Source: a filamentous cyanobacterium CCT1 (lineage in GTDB: Bacteria > Cyanobacteriota > Cyanobacteriia > Phormidesmidales > Phormidesmidaceae). From it: a stretch of 36,196 bases of DNA. Both the position numbers and the translations under genes were made by a program. Below, one piece after another: positions 1 to 8,126 of the stretch. The notes beneath the pieces were generated by a model that searched no databases, was not told the origin of the DNA, and saw only the letters and a program-made list of their open reading frames with translations. Where the stretch lies: NCBI GenBank assembly GCA_003017855.1, contig PYER01000031.1, positions 1 through 36,196 of the forward strand. The letters are read 5' to 3'. Positions within the stretch are counted from its first letter, which is position 1. Each line of letters starts with the position of its first letter.

Positions 1-2049
1 ATTGTCGGCCCCAGAGATGCGCACGTCGGCAAAGCCGGGCAGCGCGGCGACTTGAGCCTGAATCTCGGCGGCGGCGGTTTGCAGCGCTGCCACATCGTCG
101 CCCAGCAGCGACACCTGGAGCGGTTTCTCGCCGCCGGTATCGACAAACTGGATGTCTTCAACGCTGGTTTCAACGCCCTCTAGCTGCGGCAAATCCTGGC
201 GGAGCTGAGCCTGAACGGCAGCGGTGTCGCGATCGCGGTCCTCCCGCAGCTTGATGTACAGGCTGCCCTCGTTGGGCCGCCCCCGCCCGCCCACGGTGGT
301 CAACACCGACTCCACTTCGGGCAGGGCAGACACGGTTTCTTCTAGCTCATCGGCCTGCTGGAGGGTTTGCTGCAAGAGCTGCGCTCGCACATCCCCCGCC
401 CCCGGTGGAGTAGTTAGGCCGGGGGGTAACTGACCCGACGGCAGCTGAGCCTGTAGCTGGGCTAAGTCCTGGCCCTGCCCAGCGCCTGGACCTGGGCGCT
501 GGGGCAGCGGCGCGCTGTAGTTGAGCAAAAATTCTCCCTGGTCGAGCTGGGGAATAAACCCCTGGGGAATCAGAGGAATGATGGCGACCCCGGCAATCAG
601 GCTGGCGATCGCCAAACCCACCACAATCCAGCGATGGCGCAGCGACCAAGCCAGCATTCGGCTGTAAATGCGCTCCAGCCAGGAGGTAGGCACCGCATCT
701 GAGACAGGAGCGGCCTGGTCTGAGACCAGGGGAGCACTGGAGTTAGAGGGTCTAGTCCGTAGCCAGTACACGGCCAGCACTGGCGTCAGCGTGCGCGCTA
801 CCAGCAGCGAAAATAGCACCGCCGCCGACACGGTCAGGCCAAAGGGTTTGAAGAACTGGCCTACCGTACCGCCCATCAGCGCCACAGGCAAAAACACGGC
901 CACAATGGTCAGCGTTGAGGCCGACACCGTCAGACCAATTTCGTCCGTCGCTAGCAGCGCTGCCTGGCGGGGAGTCGCCCCCTCCTCCATATGGCGAATG
1001 ATGTTCTCAATTTCAACGATCGCATCGTCCACAATGATGCCAATCACGATCGCCAGGGCCAGCAGCGTAATCGTCTCCAGGTTAAAGCCATAGATAGCCA
1101 TCACGATCGCCGTGCCCAGCAGCGACAGCGGAATCGCAAGCGCCGTAATTACCGTTGCCCGCCAGCTGCGCAAAAAGCCCAAAATCACCAGCACCGCCAG
1201 CACGATCGCCCCCACCAGCGCGTCGATAGTGGCTTGGGTGGCCGAGCGAATAAAGCCCGCCTGGGTAGCGGCCAGCGTGATCTGCACCTGGGGTAGATCG
1301 GCGCGCAGCTGCTCAACGGCGGCTTCAACCTGATCGACCACCTCCAGTGTGTTGGCCTCGCCCTGCTTAATCACCTGCACCGCCAGCGCCTCTTCCCCGT
1401 TAAAGCGAATCAGGGTGGGGGGATTTTGCAGAGCGGCGAGAAAACTCCCTTCCCCTTCAGCGGCGGCGGTGGCAGCTTGAGCGCCCCTACCCTGTAGATC
1501 GACTCGCAAAACGCCGGGCAGGTCTTGTAGGGGTGGCAAAATCTCCGCCTCGGCCAGCTCAGCCAGTTCGGCTAAGCTCAGCTCGTCACTGGTGAGGGCA
1601 TAGCTAATTGCCGTCGCCTCATTCAGGTTGAGGGGAATGATTTCGTAGTCGGCCTCGCTGGGCAGGTCGGCCTGGGCGATCGCCTCCTCCACAGCGGCGG
1701 TGGCTTCTGCCAGGCCCCGGTTGACGCTAAAGCCGGTTCTGACCAGGGTTTGTCCGGCGGAGGTGGTGGAGTTGAGCCGAGACAGCCCGGCTAGAGGCTG
1801 CAGCTGATTTTCTAAAGGAATGGTGAGCTGAGCTTCGGTTTCTAGCGCCGTCTCGATTGGGGCCGTCGCGTTGACCAGCACCACCGAAAATGTAATGTCT
1901 GGAAACAAGGCATACTTCAAAGAGCTAAACGCGAACAGCCCCGCCACCCCAATCACCAGCCAGCAGCAAACCGTTAGCCCACCGTTCTGAATGGCTAACC
2001 GAGAGATATTTAACCGTTCTCGCAGCTGACTGAAGTCGGGTCGAGGCAT
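1..2049 (-). CDS. RND efflux transporter, HAE1/AcrB type (partial, C-terminus off left edge)
   Basis: An uninterrupted frame of 683 codons starts at the ATG at 2049 (MPRPDFSQLRERL) and leaves the window at base 1. Family members are about 1,000-1,050 residues, so roughly the last third is missing. The first transmembrane helix is at about residues 25-45. A porter-domain segment with the typical FPDITF and PIETALE motifs follows. A cluster of helices at about 275-430 contains GIIVDDAIVEIENI, which carries the acidic residues of RND proton relay. A second porter half begins after about residue 480. Inner-membrane proton/drug antiporters of this family work with a periplasmic adaptor and an outer-membrane channel; neither is in the window. 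A Pro/Gln/Gly-rich insertion of about 40 residues (about 512-552) interrupts the start of the second porter half. The substrate cannot be told from sequence. Confidence 0.93.
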   Translation of the reverse strand, partial: MPRPDFSQLRERLNISRLAIQNGGLTVCCWLVIGVAGLFAFSSLKYALFPDITFSVVLVNATAPIETALETEAQLTIPLENQLQPLAGLSRLNSTTSAGQTLVRTGFSVNRGLAEATAAVEEAIAQADLPSEADYEIIPLNLNEATAISYALTSDELSLAELAELAEAEILPPLQDLPGVLRVDLQGRGAQAATAAAEGEGSFLAALQNPPTLIRFNGEEALAVQVIKQGEANTLEVVDQVEAAVEQLRADLPQVQITLAATQAGFIRSATQATIDALVGAIVLAVLVILGFLRSWRATVITALAIPLSLLGTAIVMAIYGFNLETITLLALAIVIGIIVDDAIVEIENIIRHMEEGATPRQAALLATDEIGLTVSASTLTIVAVFLPVALMGGTVGQFFKPFGLTVSAAVLFSLLVARTLTPVLAVYWLRTRPSNSSAPLVSDQAAPVSDAVPTSWLERIYSRMLAWSLRHRWIVVGLAIASLIAGVAIIPLIPQGFIPQLDQGEFLLNYSAPLPQRPGPGAGQGQDLAQLQAQLPSGQLPPGLTTPPGAGDVRAQLLQQTLQQADELEETVSALPEVESVLTTVGGRGRPNEGSLYIKLREDRDRDTAAVQAQLRQDLPQLEGVETSVEDIQFVDTGGEKPLQVSLLGDDVAALQTAAAEIQAQVAALPGFADVRISGADN

Positions 2050-2115
2050 CGATTTAGGTGGCGAAGAGAAACGCAGATATCATAGCTTGTTCAACAGGTT
2101 CCTCAGCCTGCAGCA

Positions 2116-2229
2116 GTGCCAGTGACGATCCCCGATGGCCCTAAGGGGCCGGTCTTTGACCATCACGCCACCGCTGACACCAAACTGGTCAAATTTCTGG
2201 TGCGTAACCCATTAACGGAATTTTCATGA
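2116..2229 (+). other. Possible 37-codon reading frame overlapping the ABC exporter start
   Basis: A frame starting at GTG 2116 (or GTG 2122) ends in a TGA that overlaps the exporter's ATG as ATGA, the arrangement usual for translational coupling. The peptide reads VPVTIPDGPKGPVFDHH, continuing to a C-terminus NPLTEFS. There is no ATG start and no convincing ribosome binding site. No known RiPP leader motif is recognised. It could be a leader ORF, a precursor peptide, the relic of a longer gene, or chance. Confidence 0.2.
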
Positions 2230-3875
2230 GCTTAGTGTTGTTTCTCCTACAGACCTCCGGGCCAGTCTTGCTAATCGCCCTGGCTACGGGCTTAGTCAGC
2301 GGCGGCTGCAGCGCGGCTCTGATCGCGCTAATCAGCTATTCCATTGCTCAGGAGACCGCCGGGGCGGTGGTAGTGGCCGCCTTTGTGGGACTGGGCGCGA
2401 TCGCCCTGATCACGGCCATGGTGTCACGCATTTTGCTGGTGCGATTTTCCCAGGCGGCGGTATTCGAGCTGCAGCTGCAGCTCTGCCGCCAGATTTTGGC
2501 CACCGAGCTAAAGTCTCTAGAAGCCCTGGGGCCACCCCGCCTGCTGGTCATTCTCACGGAGGATATTCAGGCGATCGCCGCCGCCGCCAGCATCCTGCCC
2601 GTCTTGATGATCAATATTGCGGGTACGGTCGGCTGCATGGTCTACGTGTCGTGGCTGTCGTGGCAGGTGCTGGCCCTAGTGCTGCTGATTACCCTGGTCG
2701 CCTCGTTTAGCTGCCGATGGTTTTTGGTAGCGGGGCGGCGCGGTCTGGCAGCCGCCCGCGAAAACCAGGAGCAGTTGTTCCAGCATTTTCGTAGCCTGAT
2801 TGAGGGCATCAAAGAGCTAAAGCTGCACTACCTGGGCCGCCAAGACTTCTTTGCGATCGACCTGCAGCAGACCGCCCGCCAGGTCAGGCACTACAACCAA
2901 AAGGGGCTGAGCCTGTTTGCCGTGCTCGACAGCTGGGGCAAGTTTATCTACTTTTTTGCGGTCGGGCTGGTGCTGTTTGCCCTGCCCAACTGGATTGGCA
3001 TCAGCCCCAATACTCGGGTGGCCTACGTGCTCACCTTCACCTACCTGCTCGGCCCCATGGAAAACCTGGTGAATAAGCTGCCGTTGCTGGGCCAGGCCAG
3101 CGTTGCCCTCGACAAGCTCAAAACTCTGGGACTAACGATCCAACAGCCTGCTGCTGCCTCCGCCCCACCGCCTATCCAAAGCTGGCAGCAGCTAGAACTC
3201 AAGAGCGTCACCCACGCCTACAGGACCGATCTAGATGCCACAGAATTTACCCTGGGGCCAGTCGATCTGACGGTGCATCCGGGAGAGCTGATTTTTATCA
3301 TTGGCGGCAACGGCAGCGGCAAATCGACCCTGGCGAAGGTGCTGACGGGCCTCTATCAACCCCAGTCGGGCGAGATCTGGCTCGATCGGCAGCCCATCAC
3401 TGAGGAAAATCAGGAGTGGTATCGCCAGCATTTTTCAGTAGTATTTTCAGATTTCTACCTGTTTGAGCGGTTACTAGGGGTCAGTGGCGATGCCGACGAC
3501 AGCAAAGCTCAGGATTATTTAGAAAAGCTCAATCTCAGCCACAAGGTTCGGGTTGAGCAGGGCAAATTCTCAACGGTCGATCTCTCCCAGGGGCAGCGCA
3601 AACGCCTGGCTCTGCTCAGCGCCTACATGGAAAATCGCCCTATTTACCTGTTCGACGAGTGGGCCGCCGACCAGGACCCGGCCTTTAAGCAGGTGTTCTA
3701 CACCCAGTTTTTGCCGGATCTCAAGGCCCAGGGAAAGACCGTTTTTGTGATCAGCCACGACGATCATTATTTCTATGTGGGCGATCGCATCCTCAAGCTT
3801 AACTACGGCCAGGTCGAGTTTGAGCAAAGCCCCTCATCCGGTAAGAAACCGCTTTCAAGGGGTGATCTACTCTGA
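2226..3875 (+). CDS. Cyclic-peptide-export ABC transporter, SyrD/PvdE type (fused permease-ATPase)
   Basis: The 549-residue protein has an N-terminal membrane domain (helices in about residues 5-70, 120-170 and 235-280) fused to an ATPase domain. Walker A is GGNGSGKST (360-368), the signature is LSQGQRKR (453-460), Walker B runs into IYLFDEWAADQDP (473-485), and the switch histidine is H511 in VISHDDHYF. The FDEWAADQDP string and the FSVVFSDFYLF Q-loop region are characteristic of the family that exports cyclic lipopeptides, siderophore precursors and microviridin-type peptides. No NRPS or RiPP-modifying enzyme is adjacent, so the cargo is unknown. The start is fixed by the ATG at 2226, which overlaps the stop of a short upstream frame. 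A homodimer in the cytoplasmic membrane is expected from the family. Confidence 0.92.
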   Translation: MSLVLFLLQTSGPVLLIALATGLVSGGCSAALIALISYSIAQETAGAVVVAAFVGLGAIALITAMVSRILLVRFSQAAVFELQLQLCRQILATELKSLEALGPPRLLVILTEDIQAIAAAASILPVLMINIAGTVGCMVYVSWLSWQVLALVLLITLVASFSCRWFLVAGRRGLAAARENQEQLFQHFRSLIEGIKELKLHYLGRQDFFAIDLQQTARQVRHYNQKGLSLFAVLDSWGKFIYFFAVGLVLFALPNWIGISPNTRVAYVLTFTYLLGPMENLVNKLPLLGQASVALDKLKTLGLTIQQPAAASAPPPIQSWQQLELKSVTHAYRTDLDATEFTLGPVDLTVHPGELIFIIGGNGSGKSTLAKVLTGLYQPQSGEIWLDRQPITEENQEWYRQHFSVVFSDFYLFERLLGVSGDADDSKAQDYLEKLNLSHKVRVEQGKFSTVDLSQGQRKRLALLSAYMENRPIYLFDEWAADQDPAFKQVFYTQFLPDLKAQGKTVFVISHDDHYFYVGDRILKLNYGQVEFEQSPSSGKKPLSRGDLL

Positions 3876-4089
3876 TTAGGGGCTGGCTGCTTCTCACCGC
3901 TAACCTTTGTTAAGGACAAAAGTACACTTGATGACCGAAATGCATGATTGAGATAACTTGACTCAACTTTTAGAGTATTCTAATTCGGTCAGCTTTCCAT
4001 CCGGCGGCTTCTACAATAGAGGAATGGTAACGAGCAAAGAGGATAAAGTTGAATCAGATAAGGCAACATTTACCAGGAGTGTAAATTTC

Positions 4090-4284
4090 ATGGGTGAAAA
4101 ACGTGCGGTTATAGTCATAAAAACCAGTCTTAAATCTGCCACATCGGATGTAGCTTACTGGCAAAGCCAGACCTACGAAGCCAGACTAGCCGCCTTAGAA
4201 ACCATTCGCCGCGAATTCCATCAGTGGAAATACAATGCTGAGCCAGGATTTCAGAGAGTTTATCGAATTGTTAAACAAGCATAA
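4090..4284 (+). CDS. Small antitoxin-like protein (partner of an MNT-type nucleotidyltransferase)
   Basis: This 64-residue protein starts at ATG 4090 behind a good ribosome binding site (AGGAG about 9 nt upstream). The same frame is open further upstream (to 3958), but that part has no family-like sequence. The core SDVAYWQSQTYEARLAALE followed by IRREFHQWKY and a C-terminal FQRVYRIVK is a recurrent cyanobacterial small protein. From memory of such loci, it is usually encoded just ahead of, and overlapping, a nucleotidyltransferase-fold gene, probably as a toxin-antitoxin pair. Here the overlapping partner begins at 4235 but is only a stump, so this gene probably survives as an orphan. The functional assignment is inference. 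Confidence 0.65.
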   Translation: MGEKRAVIVIKTSLKSATSDVAYWQSQTYEARLAALETIRREFHQWKYNAEPGFQRVYRIVKQA

Positions 4285-4369
4285 TGTGCGTTACCTTGCC
4301 TTGGCGGCCACGCTGTCGCTTTACGTAGACATCGTTAACAAAAAGCAGGTCTTTTCAGACAACCTCTAA
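4235..4369 (+). pseudogene. Truncated nucleotidyltransferase (TA partner) remnant
   Basis: The frame from ATG 4235 overlaps the preceding small gene by 50 nt. It begins MLSQDFREFIELLNKHNVRY, like the N-terminus of cyanobacterial MNT-type nucleotidyltransferases. After RYL the expected conserved GGYAVALHG core is absent. The frame instead runs through unrelated residues to a stop at 4367-4369, 44 codons in all. The tail overlaps the 3' end of the convergent sulfotransferase gene. No catalytic motif remains, so it should be inactive. The loss of homology near 4300 looks like a deletion or rearrangement junction. Confidence 0.6.
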
Positions 4370-5446
4370 CCTGTAGCCCCAGCGTTGAATGTAGGGCTGC
4401 CAATGATCTTCAACTGCACGAATTGTTTTATCGCCCAAAGAATACTGGTTTTGCTGATAATCCTTCAGATCCGCTAAGTAAGCTTCAAAATAAGGGTGAG
4501 CAGCCTCAAAACCGGGCAGCTCTAGCTGTTCAAAGAGGGCCTTTAATTCCCCTAATGGATCGCTTTGCAAAGCCTCAAAGCTGAGTTCAGTAAATTGGTT
4601 GGGGAGCAAATCCGACGTGTCGTTTTTGAGCGCGTCTAACAAAAACGGGTAGCTCTCTAACACCAACGATTCGATTGGCAAATCGCCGTAGTCCTGCAGC
4701 GCCAGTTCGGGCAGCAATCGCGTGAAGTAGTGCCGCGCCGAGACAAATACCCGATACGGGTTCCGGTAGATGTGAATGAACTTTGCCCTCGGCCACAGCG
4801 ATCGCAGGTGACGAATGTAGCCCGTATAGACCGGGTTTTTAATCAGCAGCGGGCGGTGACCCTGGTGTACTGAAACTTTTTGCAGCAGGTGGCGATGTAG
4901 GCGTTTCCACCGCTCGATATCGGCCTCGCTCTCTGCTCCAAACACATCTCGGCGAAAGTGAGTTTCAAAGTGTTTGGGAAAGTACATTCCGTGGTAATAG
5001 GAAGTCGCCCCCATCGTCGCCAGGGGAATCGAGTCTTCCTGGGGCGAGGTGGGCGTTACCGTCACATTGTCTACATAACGGTCCTGGGGTAGGACCTGCT
5101 CCAGCAGCGGCTCCAGCGATCGCACAATGCCCAAGATATCCCACGGCATTCCCGTAGCCAGCGGGGTGATGTAGCCAAAGGCCGGGGACTGGGCCAGGAG
5201 ATTGTGCAGGTGAGTGGTGCCCGATCGCCAGTAGCCGACGATAAAAATGGGGTCAGGCATCGGTGGCTGGGGGGCCAGCGCAAACGCAGCTCGCTCCGCC
5301 GTGGAAAAGGGCCAGCGAGCTAGCGACACCGCCAAGGCCAGCGCTGCCTGAGGACAGCGGTTAAGGGCGGGAGGACCATTCGCCAAAAATAGCTTCAGCA
5401 GAGTGGGCGGGTTGCTGCCGCAGAGGGGGTGAAACAGGCTCGCCAT
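4355..5446 (-). CDS. Sulfotransferase family protein (Sulfotransfer_3-like), last gene of the lipid operon
   Basis: The 363-residue protein has the PAPS-binding 5'-phosphosulfate loop GYWRSGTTHLHNLL at residues 71-84. A 3'-phosphate-binding segment FIHIYRNPYRVFVS lies in the middle of the protein. Together they define a PAPS-dependent sulfotransferase. The gene follows the aminotransferase by only 6 nt and is almost certainly co-transcribed with it and the squalene/phytoene synthase-family gene. The natural acceptor is unknown. Context suggests an amino- or hydroxyl-bearing lipid such as a hopanoid side chain, but that is inference. The N-terminal 60 residues are hydrophobic and could associate with membrane. 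The 3' end overlaps the truncated nucleotidyltransferase frame on the other strand. Confidence 0.88.
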   Translation of the reverse strand: MASLFHPLCGSNPPTLLKLFLANGPPALNRCPQAALALAVSLARWPFSTAERAAFALAPQPPMPDPIFIVGYWRSGTTHLHNLLAQSPAFGYITPLATGMPWDILGIVRSLEPLLEQVLPQDRYVDNVTVTPTSPQEDSIPLATMGATSYYHGMYFPKHFETHFRRDVFGAESEADIERWKRLHRHLLQKVSVHQGHRPLLIKNPVYTGYIRHLRSLWPRAKFIHIYRNPYRVFVSARHYFTRLLPELALQDYGDLPIESLVLESYPFLLDALKNDTSDLLPNQFTELSFEALQSDPLGELKALFEQLELPGFEAAHPYFEAYLADLKDYQQNQYSLGDKTIRAVEDHWQPYIQRWGYRLEVV

Positions 5447-5452
5447 ATCTGG

Positions 5453-6841
5453 CTACCGGGCTCCGGCTTTGGTTTTCATCGCCTGGGTGGCCAGGGTTTT
5501 GCCAAAGTCCCAGGCGGCACCCGGTATACGGTGGGCATCGGCTACCACGTCGGTGACGGCCTCAACAATCCAGCGGCGATCGCTCTCCTGCAGCGTCAAG
5601 GGCGGTATAAACTTGACCACGTTCATGCCGTAGCCCGCCACCTGCGACAAAATCCGGTGGCGAGTAAACAGCGGCACCGTAATAATTTGTGAGAACAGGC
5701 CCCGGTTAGCCGTCTCCAGCATCTTCCACGACAGCTTCAGCTTCAGGCTCTTGGGCTCGCCAAACTCTAGGGCCATCATCATGCCCAGGCCCCGCACCGC
5801 TTTCAGGCAGTCGTACTGGCCAACCAGGGGCTGCAAGTCAGCCACAATCTGCTGTCCCATGTGGGCGGCGTGGTCGATCCAGCCCTCGGTTTCGAGTACG
5901 TCTAGGGTAGCCAGCCCCGCCGCCATGGCCAGGTTGTTTTTGCCGAAGGTACTGCCGTGGACCACGGCGCGATCCATCCGGTTGAAGACTTTATCGAAGA
6001 TCCAGGGGCGACAGGCGACGGCACCGACAGGGACGAATCCACCAGATAAGGCCTTGGCCATACAGAGCAGATCTGGCTCGACGCCAAAGTGCTCCACCGC
6101 CCACCACTTGCCCGTGCGGCCCAGCCCGGTCTGCACCTCGTCAGCGATGAACAGGCTGCCGTATTGGCGACACAGCGCTGCCGCCCCCGGTAGATAGTCC
6201 GCCTCCGGGATCCACACCCCGTGGCCCTGAATCGGTTCTGTGATAAAAGCAGCCACGTCTTTGCGGGACAAAGCCTGCTCTAGCGCGGCCAAATCACCAA
6301 AGGGCACCTCGATAAAGTCGGGCAAAAAGGGACCAAACCCCTCTCGAAAGTGGGCGTCACCCGTGGCCGAGAGGGAACCCATGGTAAGGCCGTGGTAGCC
6401 CCCCTCGCAGTAGACGATTTTGCTGCGTCCGGTGGCGTAGCGGCTGAACTTGATCGCCGCCTCCACGCTTTCGGTGCCGGAGTTGGCAAAAAAGATGCGA
6501 TCCAGCCCCGGCGGCGTGATCTGCTGCAGTTTTTCCGCTAGAAGCCCCGACAGAATCGACACATCCAGCTGCACCAGGTTGGGCAGTTCGGCGCTCAGCA
6601 CAGCCTGCAGCGCCTGCACGATTTTGGGATGGTTGCGGCCCAGGGCAAACACGCCAAACCCGGCCAGCAGGTCGAGGTAGCGATCGCCCTGGTCATCAAA
6701 CAAATAAGGCCCCTCCGCCCGCACATAGTGGCGATCGAACCCGATCGTCTTGAGGACGTTGACCATTTGCGGGTTGAGGTACTGGCTGTGCAGCGAGAAA
6801 TTGTCGCGCTGCCGCTGTTGGAGCTGATCCAGGATGTTCAT
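5453..6841 (-). CDS. hpnO: Class III PLP-dependent aminotransferase, HpnO-like (hopanoid side-chain amination)
   Basis: This 462-residue fold-type I aminotransferase has the pattern SGTESVEAAIKF (121-132), YHGLTMGSLSATG (149-161), the cofactor aspartate D234 in FIADEVQTGLGRTG and the Schiff-base lysine K263 in CMAKALSGG. It resembles the acetylornithine/ornithine aminotransferase branch that includes HpnO, which converts the hopanoid side chain to aminobacteriohopanetriol. The call rests on this resemblance plus context: it lies 35 nt behind a squalene/phytoene synthase-family gene and the operon is divergent from hpnH. An extended C-terminus (about residues 380-462) follows the core. It could instead act on another aldehyde substrate, so the family call is firm and the HpnO role is moderately supported. 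Confidence 0.7.
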   Translation of the reverse strand: MNILDQLQQRQRDNFSLHSQYLNPQMVNVLKTIGFDRHYVRAEGPYLFDDQGDRYLDLLAGFGVFALGRNHPKIVQALQAVLSAELPNLVQLDVSILSGLLAEKLQQITPPGLDRIFFANSGTESVEAAIKFSRYATGRSKIVYCEGGYHGLTMGSLSATGDAHFREGFGPFLPDFIEVPFGDLAALEQALSRKDVAAFITEPIQGHGVWIPEADYLPGAAALCRQYGSLFIADEVQTGLGRTGKWWAVEHFGVEPDLLCMAKALSGGFVPVGAVACRPWIFDKVFNRMDRAVVHGSTFGKNNLAMAAGLATLDVLETEGWIDHAAHMGQQIVADLQPLVGQYDCLKAVRGLGMMMALEFGEPKSLKLKLSWKMLETANRGLFSQIITVPLFTRHRILSQVAGYGMNVVKFIPPLTLQESDRRWIVEAVTDVVADAHRIPGAAWDFGKTLATQAMKTKAGAR

Positions 6842-6876
6842 TAACTAGGGGTAAAGAGGGGCTGTGTTCGATCTAC

Positions 6877-7722
6877 CTAGACTTTAGTCATAAGTTCGAC
6901 CGATTTGCCAACGCCCAGAAGCGGCGTCACGATCGCCACCACATCGGCTCGGCTGAGCTTCTCCCGGCCCTGGGCCAGGGCATCAATGGTGGCCGTAGCC
7001 AGAGCGAGGGGAATGCGGCAAAACAGCAGGGCTGGCCCCTTGGGCAGGGCATGGGTGTAGGAGTCAGCCATTTTGAGGTTGCGGCGGGCGTAGCGCTGCA
7101 TGTCATCCGCCGTCCACCCTTCCGGGAAAAAGTCGACGCCGCGATCCTTGTCTTCCAGGTGATTGCGCAAAATGTTGACCGACTGCAGGCCGCGCCCAAA
7201 GCCAATCGCCTCCATGCGGCTGGTTTCGGTACCGTCATACCAGGCCCACAGGTCAGACAACATCAGGCCCACCGCCCCGGCCACGCTAAAGGTGTAGCGA
7301 TCGAGGTCGGCCTCGGTTTTAATTGTCCAATTTTGCTCGGCCCAGTAGGCCATGCGATCGGCCATAGTGGCGGTGGCATCCCAGATGCGAGGGGCGATCG
7401 TATCTGGGGCCAGCAGGGCCCATTCACCAATCCGCAGGGTCACCTCGTCAAGCTGGTGCTCGTAGCCACTCAGCCCCACCGCAAAATCCTCCACCGCCGA
7501 AAATTCAGTCCCCGCCTGCAGGTTGAGGCTAATTTGGCGCAGCAGCCTGGCCTTTGTGCCGCTGTCGAGGGTTGGATGATCCTCAATTTGGTCGATCGCT
7601 CTCATGCACAGGTATGCAGATGCAACCGCTTCTTGAAGCTTGGCTGGCAGCAAGCTGATTGGGATAAAAAACGTTCGGCTAGTCTCCCTCAGCAAGTCCA
7701 ACGCAGATTTGATAGACGGCAT
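6877..7722 (-). CDS. Squalene/phytoene synthase-family prenyltransferase
   Basis: The 281-residue protein belongs to the trans-isoprenyl diphosphate head-to-head synthase family. It has SRTFFIPISLLP (residues 15-26), a first acidic motif AIDQIEDH (42-49; D44, E47, D48) and a second motif SVNILRNHLEDKDRG (181-195) followed by VDFFPEGW. The RN..LED form with DFFPEGW matches a bacterial squalene-synthase-like subgroup rather than typical CrtB phytoene synthase. It probably condenses two farnesyl diphosphates and so supplies squalene for hopanoids. Head of the operon with the aminotransferase and sulfotransferase. The start ATG at 7722 has a GGAG ribosome binding site. A perfect palindrome lies 29-47 bp upstream. 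Whether the product is squalene, presqualene diphosphate or a carotenoid precursor is not decided by sequence alone. Confidence 0.8.
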   Translation of the reverse strand: MPSIKSALDLLRETSRTFFIPISLLPAKLQEAVASAYLCMRAIDQIEDHPTLDSGTKARLLRQISLNLQAGTEFSAVEDFAVGLSGYEHQLDEVTLRIGEWALLAPDTIAPRIWDATATMADRMAYWAEQNWTIKTEADLDRYTFSVAGAVGLMLSDLWAWYDGTETSRMEAIGFGRGLQSVNILRNHLEDKDRGVDFFPEGWTADDMQRYARRNLKMADSYTHALPKGPALLFCRIPLALATATIDALAQGREKLSRADVVAIVTPLLGVGKSVELMTKV

Positions 7723-8126
7723 TGAGCAATCTCCTCACACTACTTGAGTTTTCAACCATACTGGTTGAATTTCATCCAATAAGCATTAATAGAGCATTAA
7801 CAATGAATAGACTCGGATAGATGGTATCTGAGATTACCAATACCTGAGGCATCTGTGAACTGCCCCTAGCCAGTGGCAGAAGCGGGGCAAACGCATCTTA
7901 GCAACGCCAAACCAAAATGAGGCCGAGGCTAAGGCCACAAACAGTGGCGGTACCGAGCGAGAGGCCTATGGTTCGGTGGAGACAACCGTTTTTGCCAAAA
8001 TGCATTACGGTAGTTGGATATTCATGATCAGGGTTCGAATCATCGGCATCAGCCATGACCTGGCACAACCATGTCCAGCTCGATGGCTCTGCTATCGGAT
8101 CCTCCCCAACCGAGGAGTGGAGAGAA
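7723..8126. other. 404-nt intergenic region between divergent lipid genes
   Basis: This region must hold the promoters of both the synthase operon (minus) and hpnH (plus). It contains the palindrome at 7751-7769 and, next to it, two direct copies of GCATTAA (7783-7789 and 7794-7800). The half nearer hpnH has open frames on both strands (for example 7898-8176 minus and 8055 plus), but none has family-like sequence or a good ribosome binding site. No RNA gene was recognised. Confidence 0.6.
7751..7769. promoter_or_regulatory. Perfect palindrome, candidate operator of the lipid operon
   Basis: TTCAACCATACTGGTTGAA consists of two perfect 8-bp inverted half-sites separated by 3 bp. It lies 29 bp upstream of the synthase start codon, where it would overlap or abut the minus-strand promoter. 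Size and spacing suit a dimeric TetR-, GntR- or MarR-type repressor. No regulator gene is adjacent, so the binding protein is unknown. Confidence 0.55.

Noticed and set aside
668-1333. Open frames on the plus strand inside the RND gene
   Set aside because: They are antisense shadows of a clearly coding minus-strand frame; their sequences are Ser/Ala/Arg-biased without family motifs.
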